64,000 nt of DNA from an uncultured Aquimarina sp. Lineage in GTDB: Bacteria > Bacteroidota > Bacteroidia > Flavobacteriales > Flavobacteriaceae. Within the stretch, counting starts at the first letter, position 1; every line of letters starts with the position of its first letter. The stretch covers positions 682,001 through 746,000 of the forward strand of contig NZ_CANLYD010000001.1 in assembly GCF_947495315.1 (NCBI RefSeq). The letters are read 5' to 3'. The translations under genes were made by a program, and so were the position numbers. The notes under the pieces are model-generated. The model ran no database searches. It saw only the letters and a list, made by a program, of their open reading frames with translations, and was not told the origin of the DNA. Positions 26,864-36,734 of the stretch are shown here, piece after piece.

Positions 26864-28042
26864 TCAAAACCCAAATCGAATACCTACACCAAAAATACTT
26901 TGACTACGTCTATCACCAATACCATCTTCACTGTAATCTATACTTGCAGCAGCAAAAATATGACTGGATTTTTTAAAGTTATAGCCTACTTCGGTAATTC
27001 CGAATTTGGTGTCAAAATCACCTAGATTTTGGTCATCATCTGGTTTTAAATAATTGAAACCTGCAGCAACATGCCATCGTTTATTCGTTGAGAATTTATA
27101 ACGAGCATAGAACTCAACACCTTTAGCATCATAAAAAATATCTCCTAACCGTTGATGCTGTTTTAAAATAGCATACGAAGCTGCTACTGTAAATCTATCT
27201 ATTTCATAGGATACGGAAGCTACAAAAGCCTCATCTCCATCCTTAGCTTGATTTGGTAATGGATCTTCAACTCCATCATTCACTTTATTATAACCGACTC
27301 CTATACCAAGTCCTCCTATTTTATAATTAGCTCCAAATCCATAGGTATCAATACTTTCACTATTCTCTGAGATATTTCTTGCTTCTGCTTGAGCTCCCAG
27401 GCTCAATCCATTCTTTTGGTATTTTAGAACAAAAACCTGATTGGCACGACCTGTCCCAGAAACTCCACCATCAGAGATGTTCCATACACCAATAGCAGCA
27501 CCTCCAAAGGCTAAGAAGCGATCTATTTCAATAGCTCCCATTGTATAATACACAGAGTTTTGTTTCCCGAATGTAAATTCAAAATCTTGATAAGAAACTC
27601 CAACAAATCCTAATCGAGTAAATACTGCATCACCAACTTGTGCAATCCCTGCTCCAGGATCTACCGCAAACTCTACGGTATCATCTCTTGACACAAGGTT
27701 TACACCAAATTCAATACCGCCAATAATATTAAAATTTTCTGCTTCGTCATTGGACAAGGCATGTTTAAAATTTAATCCTATACGTGGTGCATTATTGGAG
27801 ATTCCTATTTCACCTTCTTCTGCAAAACCGGCTCCAATTCGTATACTCCCATAAGGTGTAACCCGAGAGGTAATTTCATCTATCCAATTTGAATCTTTTT
27901 TTTCGTTTTCTGAAGTCCTTGTTTCTTCAGCATTAGTGGCTTGTGCATATATTCCATTCATCAGGAGTAGAGTCATAACAATCACTATAACATTTATTAA
28001 TGGAAAATTGACATTTTTCATACACTTAAATAATTTAGTCAT
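26864..28042 (-). CDS. porin-like outer-membrane protein
   Basis: The product has 392 residues; a second ATG at 28021 gives a signal peptide of ordinary length. After a signal ending near IYAQA, the body has the gram-negative porin layout: TPYGSIRIGAGFAEEGEIG, many alternating strands and turns with GVSYQDFEFTFGKQNSVYY, and a final aromatic strand GVGIRFGF. It probably supplies passage for the amino acids or dicarboxylates used by the downstream genes. It is 14 bases after sdhB and 61 bases before gltS. Confidence 0.8.
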   Translation of the reverse strand: MTKLFKCMKNVNFPLINVIVIVMTLLLMNGIYAQATNAEETRTSENEKKDSNWIDEITSRVTPYGSIRIGAGFAEEGEIGISNNAPRIGLNFKHALSNDEAENFNIIGGIEFGVNLVSRDDTVEFAVDPGAGIAQVGDAVFTRLGFVGVSYQDFEFTFGKQNSVYYTMGAIEIDRFLAFGGAAIGVWNISDGGVSGTGRANQVFVLKYQKNGLSLGAQAEARNISENSESIDTYGFGANYKIGGLGIGVGYNKVNDGVEDPLPNQAKDGDEAFVASVSYEIDRFTVAASYAILKQHQRLGDIFYDAKGVEFYARYKFSTNKRWHVAAGFNYLKPDDDQNLGDFDTKFGITEVGYNFKKSSHIFAAASIDYSEDGIGDRRSQSIFGVGIRFGF

Positions 28043-28056
28043 TCAAAAAACTTATG

Positions 28057-28800
28057 TTAGCCTAATAATTTAGCTTTAGCATTACGAGCATTCATTTCTG
28101 CGATATTCAGTATCGAAATCCCTTCTGGGCATTCTACTTCGCAAGCACCAGTAAACGTGCAACTTCCAAATCCTTCTATTTCCATTTGATACGTCATTTC
28201 TTGCACCCGTTTGTGTTCTTCCGCTTTTCCTTGTGGTAACCTATTGAGGTGATTAATTTTTGCAGCAGTAAATAATGCAGCTGAAGAATTTTTACAGGTC
28301 GCAACACAAGCTCCACATCCAATACAAGCGGCAGCATCCATAGCATTATCGGATATTTCTTTGGGAATAGGAATGGCATTGGCTTCCGGTGCTGTTCCTG
28401 TTTTTGCGGTTATATAAGCTCCCTGTTCTATAATTCTATCAAATGCAGAACGATCTACAATCAGATCTTTAATCACCGGAAAAGAGGCAGCTCTCCAAGG
28501 TTCTACGACAATGGTATCTCCATCTTTAAAGCTACGCATATGTAATTGACAGGTAGTCATATTATCGTGTGGTCCGTGTGCACGACCATTGATAAAAACA
28601 CCACATTGCCCACAAATCCCTTCACGACAATCATATTCGTAAGCAATTACTTTTTCGTTTTTAAGGACCAATAATTCATTTAAATGATCTAGTGCTTCCA
28701 GAAAAGACATATCTTCCGTCAATCCATCCACTTCATAGTCTCTAATCGCTCCTTTATCCTCAGGTCCTTCCTGTCTCCATATTTTGAATGTTACTTTCAT
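28057..28800 (-). CDS. sdhB: fumarate reductase/succinate dehydrogenase iron-sulfur subunit
   Basis: The product has 247 residues. The [2Fe-2S] site is CREGICGQCGVFING with a fourth Cys in TTCQLH. The second domain has CIGCGACVATCKNSSAALF and CTFTGACEVECPEGIS, the ligands of the [4Fe-4S] and [3Fe-4S] clusters. Usual lengths are 230-260. It passes electrons between the flavoprotein and membrane subunits. It lies 6 bases after sdhA. In Bacteroidota this enzyme class (three subunits, type B) usually runs as a quinol:fumarate reductase; the operon supports fumarate reduction. Confidence 0.96.
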   Translation of the reverse strand: MKVTFKIWRQEGPEDKGAIRDYEVDGLTEDMSFLEALDHLNELLVLKNEKVIAYEYDCREGICGQCGVFINGRAHGPHDNMTTCQLHMRSFKDGDTIVVEPWRAASFPVIKDLIVDRSAFDRIIEQGAYITAKTGTAPEANAIPIPKEISDNAMDAAACIGCGACVATCKNSSAALFTAAKINHLNRLPQGKAEEHKRVQEMTYQMEIEGFGSCTFTGACEVECPEGISILNIAEMNARNAKAKLLG

Positions 28801-28806
28801 AATATA

Positions 28807-30717
28807 TCATTTATAACTTCTCACCGAAGGTTTTACAAATTCAAATTCTAGTTCTTCCTTGTGCAACTTAAAATCTCCATCATCATACTCCCAGGCAGAT
28901 ACATAAGAATAGTCTTCATCTACTCTCACTGCTTCACCATCTTCTGTCTGGAATTCTTCTCTAAAATGTGCTCCACAGGATTCGTCACGTTCTAATGCAT
29001 CTGTACACATTAAAATTCCTAATTCAATAAAGTCAGCTAATCGCAAGGCTTTTTCTAGTTCTGTATTCAGTTCATTACTACTACCGGTAATTTTTACATC
29101 TTTCCAGAATTCATCACGTATTGTTTTTATTTGTGCTATAGCATTTTCCAATCCTTTTTTATTGCGGCTCATAGCGCATTCTTGCCACATCACTTTTCCT
29201 AATTCTCTATGGAAATGATCTACGGTTTTCGTACCATTGATATTCAAAATTCTATCTATATCAGCTTTTACCGCTTTCTCGGCTTTTTCAAATTCAGGAT
29301 GATCTGTAGTTGGATGATCTTCTTTTAAAGCACTTGCCAAGTAATTATTTATCGTATTCGGAAGCACAAAATAGCCATCAATACTTGCTTGAAGTAATGA
29401 ATTTGCTCCCAGTCTATTAGCTCCATGATCAGAGAAATTACATTCGCCTATCGCATACAATCCGGGTATCGTAGTCATTAATTCATAATCTACCCATAAT
29501 CCTCCCATAGAGAAGTGCGCCGCAGGTGATATTTGCATAGGTTCTCTATAGGCATCAATCCCTGTGATTTTTTTATACATCGTAAAGAGGTTTCCATAGC
29601 GATCTTTAATCGTCTGGATTCCGAATTTTTCGATGGCATGTCTAAAATCAAGGTAAACGGCATTCTTTAATCTCCCCACGCCATATCCTGCATCTATTCG
29701 CTCTTTTGCGGCTCTCGAGGCTATATCACGAGGTGCTAAATTTCCAAAGCTTGGATATCTTCGTTCTAAATAATAATCTCGTTCATCCTCCGGTATATCG
29801 TTTGCTTTTCTTGCATCCTGTTGTTGTTTAGGCACCCATATTCTTCCATCATTACGAAGCGATTCTGACATCAAGGTAAGTTTAGATTGCGCTTCGCTAG
29901 ATTGTGGCAATGCTGTTGGGTGAATTTGTGTAAAACTGGGAGCTGCAAATAAGGCTCCTTTTTTATGAGCTTTCCATAAGGCACTACCATTACATCCAAT
30001 AGCCAATGTAGATAATCTGAAAACACGAGAATACCCACCAGTTGCCAGTACTACAGCATCTGCAGCGTAGCGTTTAAGTTCACCTGTTACCAAATCACGA
30101 ACGATGATTCCTTTTGCTTTTCCGTCAATAACTACCAAATCCAGCATTTCACTACGTGGGAACATCTTTACTTTCTTAACACGTACCATTTTATACAACT
30201 GAGAATATGCAGCCATTAATAATTGCTGCCCTGTTTGCCCTCTGGCATAAAAAGTACGCTGTACCTGTACTCCCCCAAAACTACGATTGACTAATACGCC
30301 TCCGTATTCTCTGGCAAAGGGAACTCCTTGTTGTACGTAATGATCAATAAGCGGAGCAGAAAGTTCGGCTAATCTATAGGTATTCGCTTCGCGAGATCTA
30401 AAATCTCCACCTTTCAAGGTATCATAAAACATTCTCCAAACACTATCTCCATCATGCTGATAATTCTTAGCCGCATTGATGCCTCCTTGTGCAGCTACAG
30501 AGTGTGCCCTTCTGGCAGAATCCTGGTAACAGAAGCATTGTACATCGTATCCCAATTCTGCAAGTGTAGCAGCTGCTCCTGCACCCGAAAGTCCTGAACC
30601 AACTACAATAACATTTAACTTCTTTTTATTGGCTGGATTGATCAATTGTGATGTAACCTGATAGTTACGCCACTTATCTTCTAGTTTTCCTTCTGGAATT
30701 TTTGAATCTAATTTCAT
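28807..30717 (-). CDS. sdhA: fumarate reductase/succinate dehydrogenase flavoprotein subunit
   Basis: The product has 636 residues. The FAD-binding motif is [33 protein letters not shown] contains the His that carries covalent FAD. The catalytic region has [12 protein letters not shown], and [12 protein letters not shown] is near the substrate site. It reduces fumarate to succinate or the reverse. It lies 9 bases after the cytochrome b subunit gene. The cytochrome b/flavoprotein/iron-sulfur gene order is the one seen in Bacillus and many Bacteroidota. Confidence 0.97.
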   Translation of the reverse strand: MKLDSKIPEGKLEDKWRNYQVTSQLINPANKKKLNVIVVGSGLSGAGAAATLAELGYDVQCFCYQDSARRAHSVAAQGGINAAKNYQHDGDSVWRMFYDTLKGGDFRSREANTYRLAELSAPLIDHYVQQGVPFAREYGGVLVNRSFGGVQVQRTFYARGQTGQQLLMAAYSQLYKMVRVKKVKMFPRSEMLDLVVIDGKAKGIIVRDLVTGELKRYAADAVVLATGGYSRVFRLSTLAIGCNGSALWKAHKKGALFAAPSFTQIHPTALPQSSEAQSKLTLMSESLRNDGRIWVPKQQQDARKANDIPEDERDYYLERRYPSFGNLAPRDIASRAAKERIDAGYGVGRLKNAVYLDFRHAIEKFGIQTIKDRYGNLFTMYKKITGIDAYREPMQISPAAHFSMGGLWVDYELMTTIPGLYAIGECNFSDHGANRLGANSLLQASIDGYFVLPNTINNYLASALKEDHPTTDHPEFEKAEKAVKADIDRILNINGTKTVDHFHRELGKVMWQECAMSRNKKGLENAIAQIKTIRDEFWKDVKITGSSNELNTELEKALRLADFIELGILMCTDALERDESCGAHFREEFQTEDGEAVRVDEDYSYVSAWEYDDGDFKLHKEELEFEFVKPSVRSYK

Positions 30718-30726
30718 CTGTATATT

Positions 30727-31395
30727 CTATTTGAGGTAAACAATGAATGGAATAATCCCGAAACCAATACCCATAATAAGAGCATAAACCAAAGAGACCT
30801 TTGCTATAATCTTTAATCCTTTTTTATGATAAAAGCCTAAGGTTTTGAAACCACTTTTAAAACCGTGATACAAGTGAAATGCCAGCGGTACGGATATAAT
30901 AGTATAAAAGATAACATAATAAATGTTGTGAAAAAGACTATACGTTACTTCATATACATCTTTATTCCCATCTACATCTAATGCTACCGCATCACCAAAT
31001 CCTAATTTGATACGCGCCCAAAAATTCACTAAATGTATAACGATAAAGATCAAAATAAGCGTTCCTAAAATCCCCATATTTCGAGAAGACCAGCTGCTAT
31101 TTTCGTTAGCGTGATTCATAACATATTTTTGTGGCTTCGCTTTTCTATTTCTGATAGTAATCAGTAATGCATACACCACATGAAGAATAATAGATAGATA
31201 TAACAAATACGCTACAATCTTTATCAATGGACTTTCCCTTAAAGTAGTCGAATACGAATTATACATTCCTCTAGCAATGTCTTCGGGTAATAACAGAATG
31301 CAGTTTGCAGAAAGATGTACTACCAGGAAAACACATAAGAACAGCCCTGTTCCTGCAACAAGTGTTTTCCTAAAAAATAATGGATTAAGTGCCAT
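30727..31395 (-). CDS. sdhC: fumarate reductase/succinate dehydrogenase cytochrome b subunit
   Basis: The product has 222 residues with five hydrophobic segments. Histidines that can bind two hemes lie in the membrane segments (HLSANC, HVVYAL, HLVNFW, HLYHGF). A single diheme membrane subunit of this size is the type B layout, as in Bacillus and Wolinella enzymes. It holds the enzyme in the inner membrane and exchanges electrons with the menaquinone pool. It opens the three-gene enzyme block and lies 17 bases after the asparaginase gene. Confidence 0.92.
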   Translation of the reverse strand: MALNPLFFRKTLVAGTGLFLCVFLVVHLSANCILLLPEDIARGMYNSYSTTLRESPLIKIVAYLLYLSIILHVVYALLITIRNRKAKPQKYVMNHANENSSWSSRNMGILGTLILIFIVIHLVNFWARIKLGFGDAVALDVDGNKDVYEVTYSLFHNIYYVIFYTIISVPLAFHLYHGFKSGFKTLGFYHKKGLKIIAKVSLVYALIMGIGFGIIPFIVYLK

Positions 31396-31412
31396 AATCT
31401 ATTTCTGTTAAA

Positions 31413-32483
31413 TTAGTACGTATGAAAAAGTTCTTGCATGTCATTTAATTTTTCACCCTTGGATAGTGCAAGCATTAATAAAATTCTTGCTTTAGCCGGA
31501 TTTAAATCTCCAGAGGCAACAGTGTGATAATCTTCATCTTTAAACTCGTTGTCTCGCAAAACCCACCCAGTGGCAGCACGTGTACTTCTAACAACGATAA
31601 CACCATGATCTTCGTAGGCTTTCTTTGCTGCATTCAGGATGGCATCCGTCATATTACCATTCCCAACACCAGCAATTACAATTCCTTTGGCACCAGCTTT
31701 TACGTGCATATCGATTAAATCCGGAGCCATATCTGCATAGGCATAAATAATATCAACTCGGGGTAATTTTTTGACCCCCGTTATTGAAAACTTACTGGTG
31801 TTTCCGAATTTTGTGTTTGGTTCGCGAAAAAAGCCCAATCTGCCATAAAACACACCACCCAACATCCCTTTAATAGGTGATTGAAAACTATTGACATTGG
31901 TTGTATTCATTTTACTCACGTCGCGGGCTGCATGTATTTGATCATTAAGTGATACCATCACACCTTTTCCTTTGGCTTCCGGGTTCGAAGCAATAGCCAC
32001 AGCATTGTATAGATTCAATGGACCTTCGGCACTAATAGAGGTTGAAGAACGCATAGAGCCTGTAGTAACAACAGGCTTGTCGCTTTTGACAACCAAACTT
32101 AGAAAATATGCTGTTTCTTCTTGTGTATCGGTGCCATGAGTTACTACGATGCCATCGACATCATCAGAAGCTAATAGTTCATTGATACGATTTGCCAATT
32201 TCAACCAGATTTCTACCGTCATATCTTGTGAGCCTACATTGGCAACTTGTTCTCCTGAAACATCCGCTAGTTTTTTTATACCAGGAACTGCATTAATCAT
32301 GGTCTGAATCCCTATTTGACCTGCTTCATAACTCCCAGAAGTGGCAGATGCAGCTGATCCTGCAATAGTACCTCCCGTTGCTAGAATTTTAACATTTGGG
32401 AGGTCAATGTCTTGAGCAAATCCAACAACAGTTATAGTAACTGCTATTAGAAATAATATTGTTTTTATATGTAGAAGCTTCAT
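31413..32483 (-). CDS. ansB: type II L-asparaginase
   Basis: The product has 356 residues with a signal peptide ending near GFAQD, so it is periplasmic. The two catalytic signatures are ILATGGTIAGSA (Thr39) and VVTHGTDTQEETAYFL. Later DQIHAARDVSKMNTTN and the final VASGDLNPAKARILLM are typical. It converts Asn to Asp and ammonia. Its position directly ahead of the fumarate reductase genes and after aspartase fits a pathway Asn to Asp to fumarate to succinate. In E. coli, the periplasmic enzyme is induced by anaerobiosis, which agrees with this context. Confidence 0.95.
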   Translation of the reverse strand: MKLLHIKTILFLIAVTITVVGFAQDIDLPNVKILATGGTIAGSAASATSGSYEAGQIGIQTMINAVPGIKKLADVSGEQVANVGSQDMTVEIWLKLANRINELLASDDVDGIVVTHGTDTQEETAYFLSLVVKSDKPVVTTGSMRSSTSISAEGPLNLYNAVAIASNPEAKGKGVMVSLNDQIHAARDVSKMNTTNVNSFQSPIKGMLGGVFYGRLGFFREPNTKFGNTSKFSITGVKKLPRVDIIYAYADMAPDLIDMHVKAGAKGIVIAGVGNGNMTDAILNAAKKAYEDHGVIVVRSTRAATGWVLRDNEFKDEDYHTVASGDLNPAKARILLMLALSKGEKLNDMQELFHTY

Positions 32484-32527
32484 ATTAAAAGAATTTATTT
32501 TTCTCGATTGTTTTTGAATAACTAAAA

Positions 32528-33946
32528 CTACTTATGTAATGCAGCTGTGTATTTAGGATTCATTAAGTTGTCTACACTTAAAATTTTATCTAATTCTTCT
32601 TCGGAAAGCAATTCTTTCTCGAGAACCAATTCACGAATTGATTTTCCTGTTGCCACAGCTTCTTTACCCAGAACATCTCCCATATGATGACCAATGTATG
32701 GGTTTAAGAAGGTAATAATTCCAACCGAATTAAACACCATTTGTTTGGTATGCTCTTCATTGGCAGTGATACCATCAATACATTTTTTGGCTAGTGTGAC
32801 ACATGCATTGGAGAGTAGCTCTACAGATTCAAACATACATTGTGCAATTACAGGTTCCATTACGTTTAGCTGTAATTGTCCTGCCTCGGCTGCAAATGAA
32901 ATGGTCACATCATTTCCAATAATCTTAAAACACACCTGATTCGCTACTTCAGGAATTACCGGATTTACCTTCGCGGGCATAATGGAAGAACCTGCTTGCA
33001 TTTCTGGAAGGTTAATTTCATTTAATCCACATCTGGGGCCAGAAGAAAGTAATCTTAAATCATTACAAATTTTAGATAACTTCACCGCTGTTCTTTTCAA
33101 AGCTCCGGAAATCATCACATACGCACCACAGTCTGAAGTCGCTTCTATCAAATTTGCAGCAGGCACAAAACTAGCCTTTGTAAATTGTTGTAAATACCCT
33201 ATGGACAGTTCTGTGAATCCATCAGGTGCATTTACTCTTGTTCCGATTGCTGTGGCACCGAGATTAACTTCTAAGATAAGGTCACGACTATTTTTTAGGT
33301 TTTTAGTTTCTTCTTTTAAATTTGCAGACCAAGCTCCAAATTCATCACCCAAGGACATGGGTACAGCATCTTGTAACTGCGTTCTACCCATTTTAAGGAC
33401 ATTTTTAAATTCGGAAGCCTTTTTATCAAAACTAGTGGTCAGTACATTGATTTTTTCCAACAAATGATTCATATAATAATAAACAGCTACCCTAAAGCCA
33501 GTTGGATAGGCATCATTCGTAGACTGTGATTTATTTACGTGATCATTAGGATGTAAAATATCATAACTTCCTTTTTCGTGCCCGTTTAGTTCTAAAGCTA
33601 CATTTGCAATCACTTCATTAGTATTCATATTTACAGAAGTACCTGCTCCTCCTTGAAATACATCTGAAGGAAAATATGCTGCGTACTTATCTAGATTTCC
33701 AAGAATTTCATCACAAGCCTGAATGATCATATCTGCTTTATCTGCCGGAATTGTTCCGATTTCTTTGTTCGCACATGCACACGCCTTTTTAGTAACTACT
33801 AATCCTTTTATAAAAAACGGATAATCTCCGATTATTGAATGCGAAATTTGAAAATTATTAAGAGCTCTTTGTGTATGAACTCCATAATACAAATCTCCGT
33901 TTATTTCTAGCTCTCCTAAAAGATCTGTTTCTTTTCTTGTTTTCAT
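32528..33946 (-). CDS. aspA: aspartate ammonia-lyase (aspartase)
   Basis: The product has 472 residues. It opens [20 protein letters not shown], as aspartases do, with the [12 protein letters not shown] motif. The fumarase/aspartase superfamily signature is [15 protein letters not shown] (with Ala where Gly is usual). The conserved NDAYPTGFR and [10 protein letters not shown] blocks are also seen. It converts Asp to fumarate and ammonia in the cytoplasm. Fumarase also belongs to this superfamily, but the neighbours (asparaginase, Dcu transporter) and the opening sequence support aspartase. Confidence 0.92.
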   Translation of the reverse strand: MKTRKETDLLGELEINGDLYYGVHTQRALNNFQISHSIIGDYPFFIKGLVVTKKACACANKEIGTIPADKADMIIQACDEILGNLDKYAAYFPSDVFQGGAGTSVNMNTNEVIANVALELNGHEKGSYDILHPNDHVNKSQSTNDAYPTGFRVAVYYYMNHLLEKINVLTTSFDKKASEFKNVLKMGRTQLQDAVPMSLGDEFGAWSANLKEETKNLKNSRDLILEVNLGATAIGTRVNAPDGFTELSIGYLQQFTKASFVPAANLIEATSDCGAYVMISGALKRTAVKLSKICNDLRLLSSGPRCGLNEINLPEMQAGSSIMPAKVNPVIPEVANQVCFKIIGNDVTISFAAEAGQLQLNVMEPVIAQCMFESVELLSNACVTLAKKCIDGITANEEHTKQMVFNSVGIITFLNPYIGHHMGDVLGKEAVATGKSIRELVLEKELLSEEELDKILSVDNLMNPKYTAALHK

Positions 33947-33975
33947 AAGTTCTTTATTTTGATTTGATTATGAGT

Positions 33976-35277
33976 TTATAAAATAAGACCTCCAAGTATA
34001 AATCCGAAGATGACACTGGAAGCAATCGTTACTATTCCAGGAATAATAAAAGAGTGATTAAATACATATTTCCCTATTTTGGTAGAGCCTGTGTCATCCA
34101 TTTCTACGGCAGCCAATAATGTTGGATACGTAGGTAATACAAATAAGGCACTTACAGCAGCAAAAGAAGCTATAGCGGCAATAGGGCTTACTCCTAATGC
34201 TAAAGCAGCTGGCATTAATGCGGTTGTAGTTGCTGCCTGAGAGTATAGCAACATACTCGCTAAGAATAAAACAACTGCCAGCATCCAAGAATATTCATTT
34301 AAAATACCTCCTGCTGCTTCTTTAATTTCTACAATATGATTACTCACAAAGGTATCTCCTAACCAAGCAACACCAAGAACGCATATTGCAGCACTCATAC
34401 CCGATTTAAAAGTGGACATACCTGTAACTTCATTAAGTTTTATTTTACAAACTAATGCAATCACCATAGCAGCTAATAACATAATGGCCATTATGGCGTG
34501 ATTACGACTAATTGTTGGATCTGGAATTAGTCCCACTTTCTTAGAAATTAAGCTTGCGTAGGTTACTATAATTAATATGGCAACACCAAAAATACCCACA
34601 GACCATTTTGCGCTTTTGGGGCTTTCGCTACGTTCCTCTGTTTTCTGTTTTATCAATCCAGACGCTACACGTCTTTGATATTCTGGATCTTCAGCCAAGG
34701 GTTTCCCTAATTTGTTAGCTACAATAGCTCCAACCATACAAGCTAAAACTGTAGAAGGAATAGCAACAGCTAAAAGTTGCAAGTACGATACTCCTAAAGG
34801 CTCTAAAAAACTTGCAAAAATCACTACAGCTGCTGAAATAGGAGAAGCTGTAATTGCTATTTGTGATGCTACTACAGAGATACTTAAAGGTTTAGAAGGT
34901 CTTACGCCTCCTTCTTTAGCCACTTCAGTAATTACAGGTAAAGCAGCATAAGCGGTGTGACCAGTTCCTGCCAATAACGTCATCCAATAGGTTACGGTAG
35001 GCGCAATAAACGTAACACGTTTTGGGTTTTTTCTAAGAATCTTTTCAGATACATTGACTAGATAATCCAGTCCGCCAGCCTTTTGCATCGCAGAAATGGC
35101 AGCTATTACAGACATAATAATGAGTATTACATCTACTGGAACCGAACCAGCTTTGAGTCCAAAAACCAAGGTAAGAACAACAACACCAGCACCACCAGCA
35201 TAACCAATACCGATACTTCCCAGTTTTGAACCCAAGAATATAAAAAAGAGTACAACTAATAATTCAATCCAAATCAT
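33976..35277 (-). CDS. anaerobic C4-dicarboxylate transporter (DcuA/DcuB family)
   Basis: The product has 433 residues with about ten to twelve hydrophobic segments. Family features are VDVILIIMSVIAAISAMQ, ITASPISAAVVIF, GTGHTAYAALPVI and the closing YPTLLAAVEMDDTGSTKIG with FNHSFIIPGI. DcuA/DcuB exchange aspartate or fumarate for succinate under anaerobic conditions. It is the first enzyme-related gene of the long operon; sequence alone does not separate DcuA from DcuB. It lies 11 bases after 35289. Confidence 0.92.
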   Translation of the reverse strand: MIWIELLVVLFFIFLGSKLGSIGIGYAGGAGVVVLTLVFGLKAGSVPVDVILIIMSVIAAISAMQKAGGLDYLVNVSEKILRKNPKRVTFIAPTVTYWMTLLAGTGHTAYAALPVITEVAKEGGVRPSKPLSISVVASQIAITASPISAAVVIFASFLEPLGVSYLQLLAVAIPSTVLACMVGAIVANKLGKPLAEDPEYQRRVASGLIKQKTEERSESPKSAKWSVGIFGVAILIIVTYASLISKKVGLIPDPTISRNHAIMAIMLLAAMVIALVCKIKLNEVTGMSTFKSGMSAAICVLGVAWLGDTFVSNHIVEIKEAAGGILNEYSWMLAVVLFLASMLLYSQAATTTALMPAALALGVSPIAAIASFAAVSALFVLPTYPTLLAAVEMDDTGSTKIGKYVFNHSFIIPGIVTIASSVIFGFILGGLIL

Positions 35278-35288
35278 ATCTCAAGTGT

Positions 35289-35717
35289 TTAGTTAGTTAA
35301 TTTCCAGTTTTTACGTTGATAAATACCTTTAAGAATAGCATTCCAACTGTTTTTATGAATTTCAAATTGTTTGGGGTCGAGCAGATCCTCGACATCCTTA
35401 TGAAGCTTTCTTATTTGCTTCGGGAATTCATGACGGATTTGTTCGTCACTTAATTGAGTATTTGGATTCCCTAGACGTTCCATTTTGTAGGCGTGATAGA
35501 CCACAATTTTCTTGTAGTCTTCTCGTAACTTCCCTGTTAGCTTCATTTTATCCATTCGGTCTTCATACCATAATGCTTGCAGTTCCTTATCATCTGTAGA
35601 AAAGACATCGACTTTGTATTCCAGACGTTCTTTTTGTTCGTCTGTTAATTCTTGTGCCTGCATATTTAAAAAACAAAAGCAAGCCAAAATGACTGTGATA
35701 AAATAATTACAATACAT
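35289..35717 (-). CDS. small exported protein of unknown function (paralogue 3 of 3)
   Basis: The product has 142 residues with a signal peptide ending near MQAQ. It shares with the protein at 5743 the blocks DKMKLTGKLREDY, YKMERLGNPN, DPKQFEIHKNSW and a terminal YQRKNW. It is the first gene of the long minus-strand run, 11 bases ahead of the Dcu transporter, and so lies under the same promoter. Its role in anaerobic metabolism is not clear; the two paralogues at 5300 and 5743 lie near efflux genes instead. Confidence 0.78.
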   Translation of the reverse strand: MYCNYFITVILACFCFLNMQAQELTDEQKERLEYKVDVFSTDDKELQALWYEDRMDKMKLTGKLREDYKKIVVYHAYKMERLGNPNTQLSDEQIRHEFPKQIRKLHKDVEDLLDPKQFEIHKNSWNAILKGIYQRKNWKLTN

Positions 35718-36122
35718 ACATATAATTTTATAGACAATAATGATGTTAGAATTCTTAGCTAAAGTAGTTTGATATTAAGATTAAATTTCTAATCATTTAA
35801 GTGAAGTAACCTAAATCAAAAGTGAAGTGTCTAAACTTAATATTGAATCCTTTTTTGTTATAAATTTTGTGATTTTTTCTAACGATTTCAAATAATTAAC
35901 AAAACAATAAATTCTGTTTAAAGGGTAGCATAAGGAATTGTGACCAATTTTGAAATGAGCTTTAATTTATAAAATGGTATAATCGATGGAACCAATTCCT
36001 ACTATTGGGATTAACCCTATCATAGGGATAAGAATTAAAAGCATAGCTTAATAACTAAACTAAATCACTCATTTTATTCTTTTTTTTATTAAATTTAAAG
36101 ACTAATCCACACCACACAAATC
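35718..36122. promoter_or_regulatory. shared control region of the divergent fumarate and nitrite operons
   Basis: 405 bases without a gene separate the minus-strand run (start 35717) from nrfH (36123). Two exact 9-base direct repeats, AAGTGAAGT at 35799-35807 and 35820-35828, are 21 bases apart. A 13-base palindrome CCCTATCATAGGG lies at 36015-36027. Either could bind a regulator of both operons; no consensus for a known oxygen or nitrite regulator is recognised. Confidence 0.5.
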
Positions 36123-36722
36123 TTGGCAATAAAAGACAGAGTATTACCAGATAAAAAATCCCGATGGCGTCCTACTGCGGTTTTTCTTATAGCCGCCCTT
36201 ATTGGATTAGGACTGTTTATGGCGAAAGAGTCGGAAGTAGTATCTTATATGGGTGATAATCCACAAACCTGTGTTAACTGTCACGTAATGACTCCTGTTT
36301 ATAATAGCTGGATGCACAGCTCACATCGTGAATGGGCATCCTGTAATGATTGCCATGTTCCTCATGATAATGTATTCAATAAATATTATTTTAAAGCTAA
36401 AGATGGCTTATATCATGCCTCTATATTTACATTGCGTGCAGAACCTGATGTGATTTTTATGCGGGAGGCATCTCAGGAAGTTGTTCAGAATAATTGTATT
36501 CGTTGCCATGTACAACAAGTAACTCAAACTAAGTATGACGGTTGGATAGATGGGCACGCATCTGATAGAACAGATAGACAATGCTGGAGTTGTCATCGTG
36601 AAATACCTCACGGACGTAGCCATGGGATTTCGACAGTAAAATATAATATAGCACCTATACCAACAGATGAAGTAGAGGCTGTTATTCCTGAATGGTTACA
36701 AAAAAAAATTGAAGAAAAATAA
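36123..36722 (+). CDS. nrfH: cytochrome c nitrite reductase small subunit (NrfH)
   Basis: The product has 199 residues. A single N-terminal membrane helix (WRPTAVFLIAALIGLGLFMA) is followed by four CxxCH heme sites: CVNCH, CNDCH, CIRCH and CWSCH. NrfH-type quinol dehydrogenases of the NapC/NirT family have this layout. It passes electrons from menaquinol to NrfA. The reading frame has no ATG start; the first usable codon is TTG at 36123, with a stop codon nine codons upstream (36096-36098). The gene is 12 bases ahead of nrfA. Confidence 0.92.
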   Translation: MAIKDRVLPDKKSRWRPTAVFLIAALIGLGLFMAKESEVVSYMGDNPQTCVNCHVMTPVYNSWMHSSHREWASCNDCHVPHDNVFNKYYFKAKDGLYHASIFTLRAEPDVIFMREASQEVVQNNCIRCHVQQVTQTKYDGWIDGHASDRTDRQCWSCHREIPHGRSHGISTVKYNIAPIPTDEVEAVIPEWLQKKIEEK

Positions 36723-36734
36723 ATAACTAGTATT

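Noticed and set aside
32982..33467. 161-codon plus-strand frame opposite aspartase
   Set aside because: It lies wholly within a conserved enzyme gene on the other strand and has no recognisable protein features.
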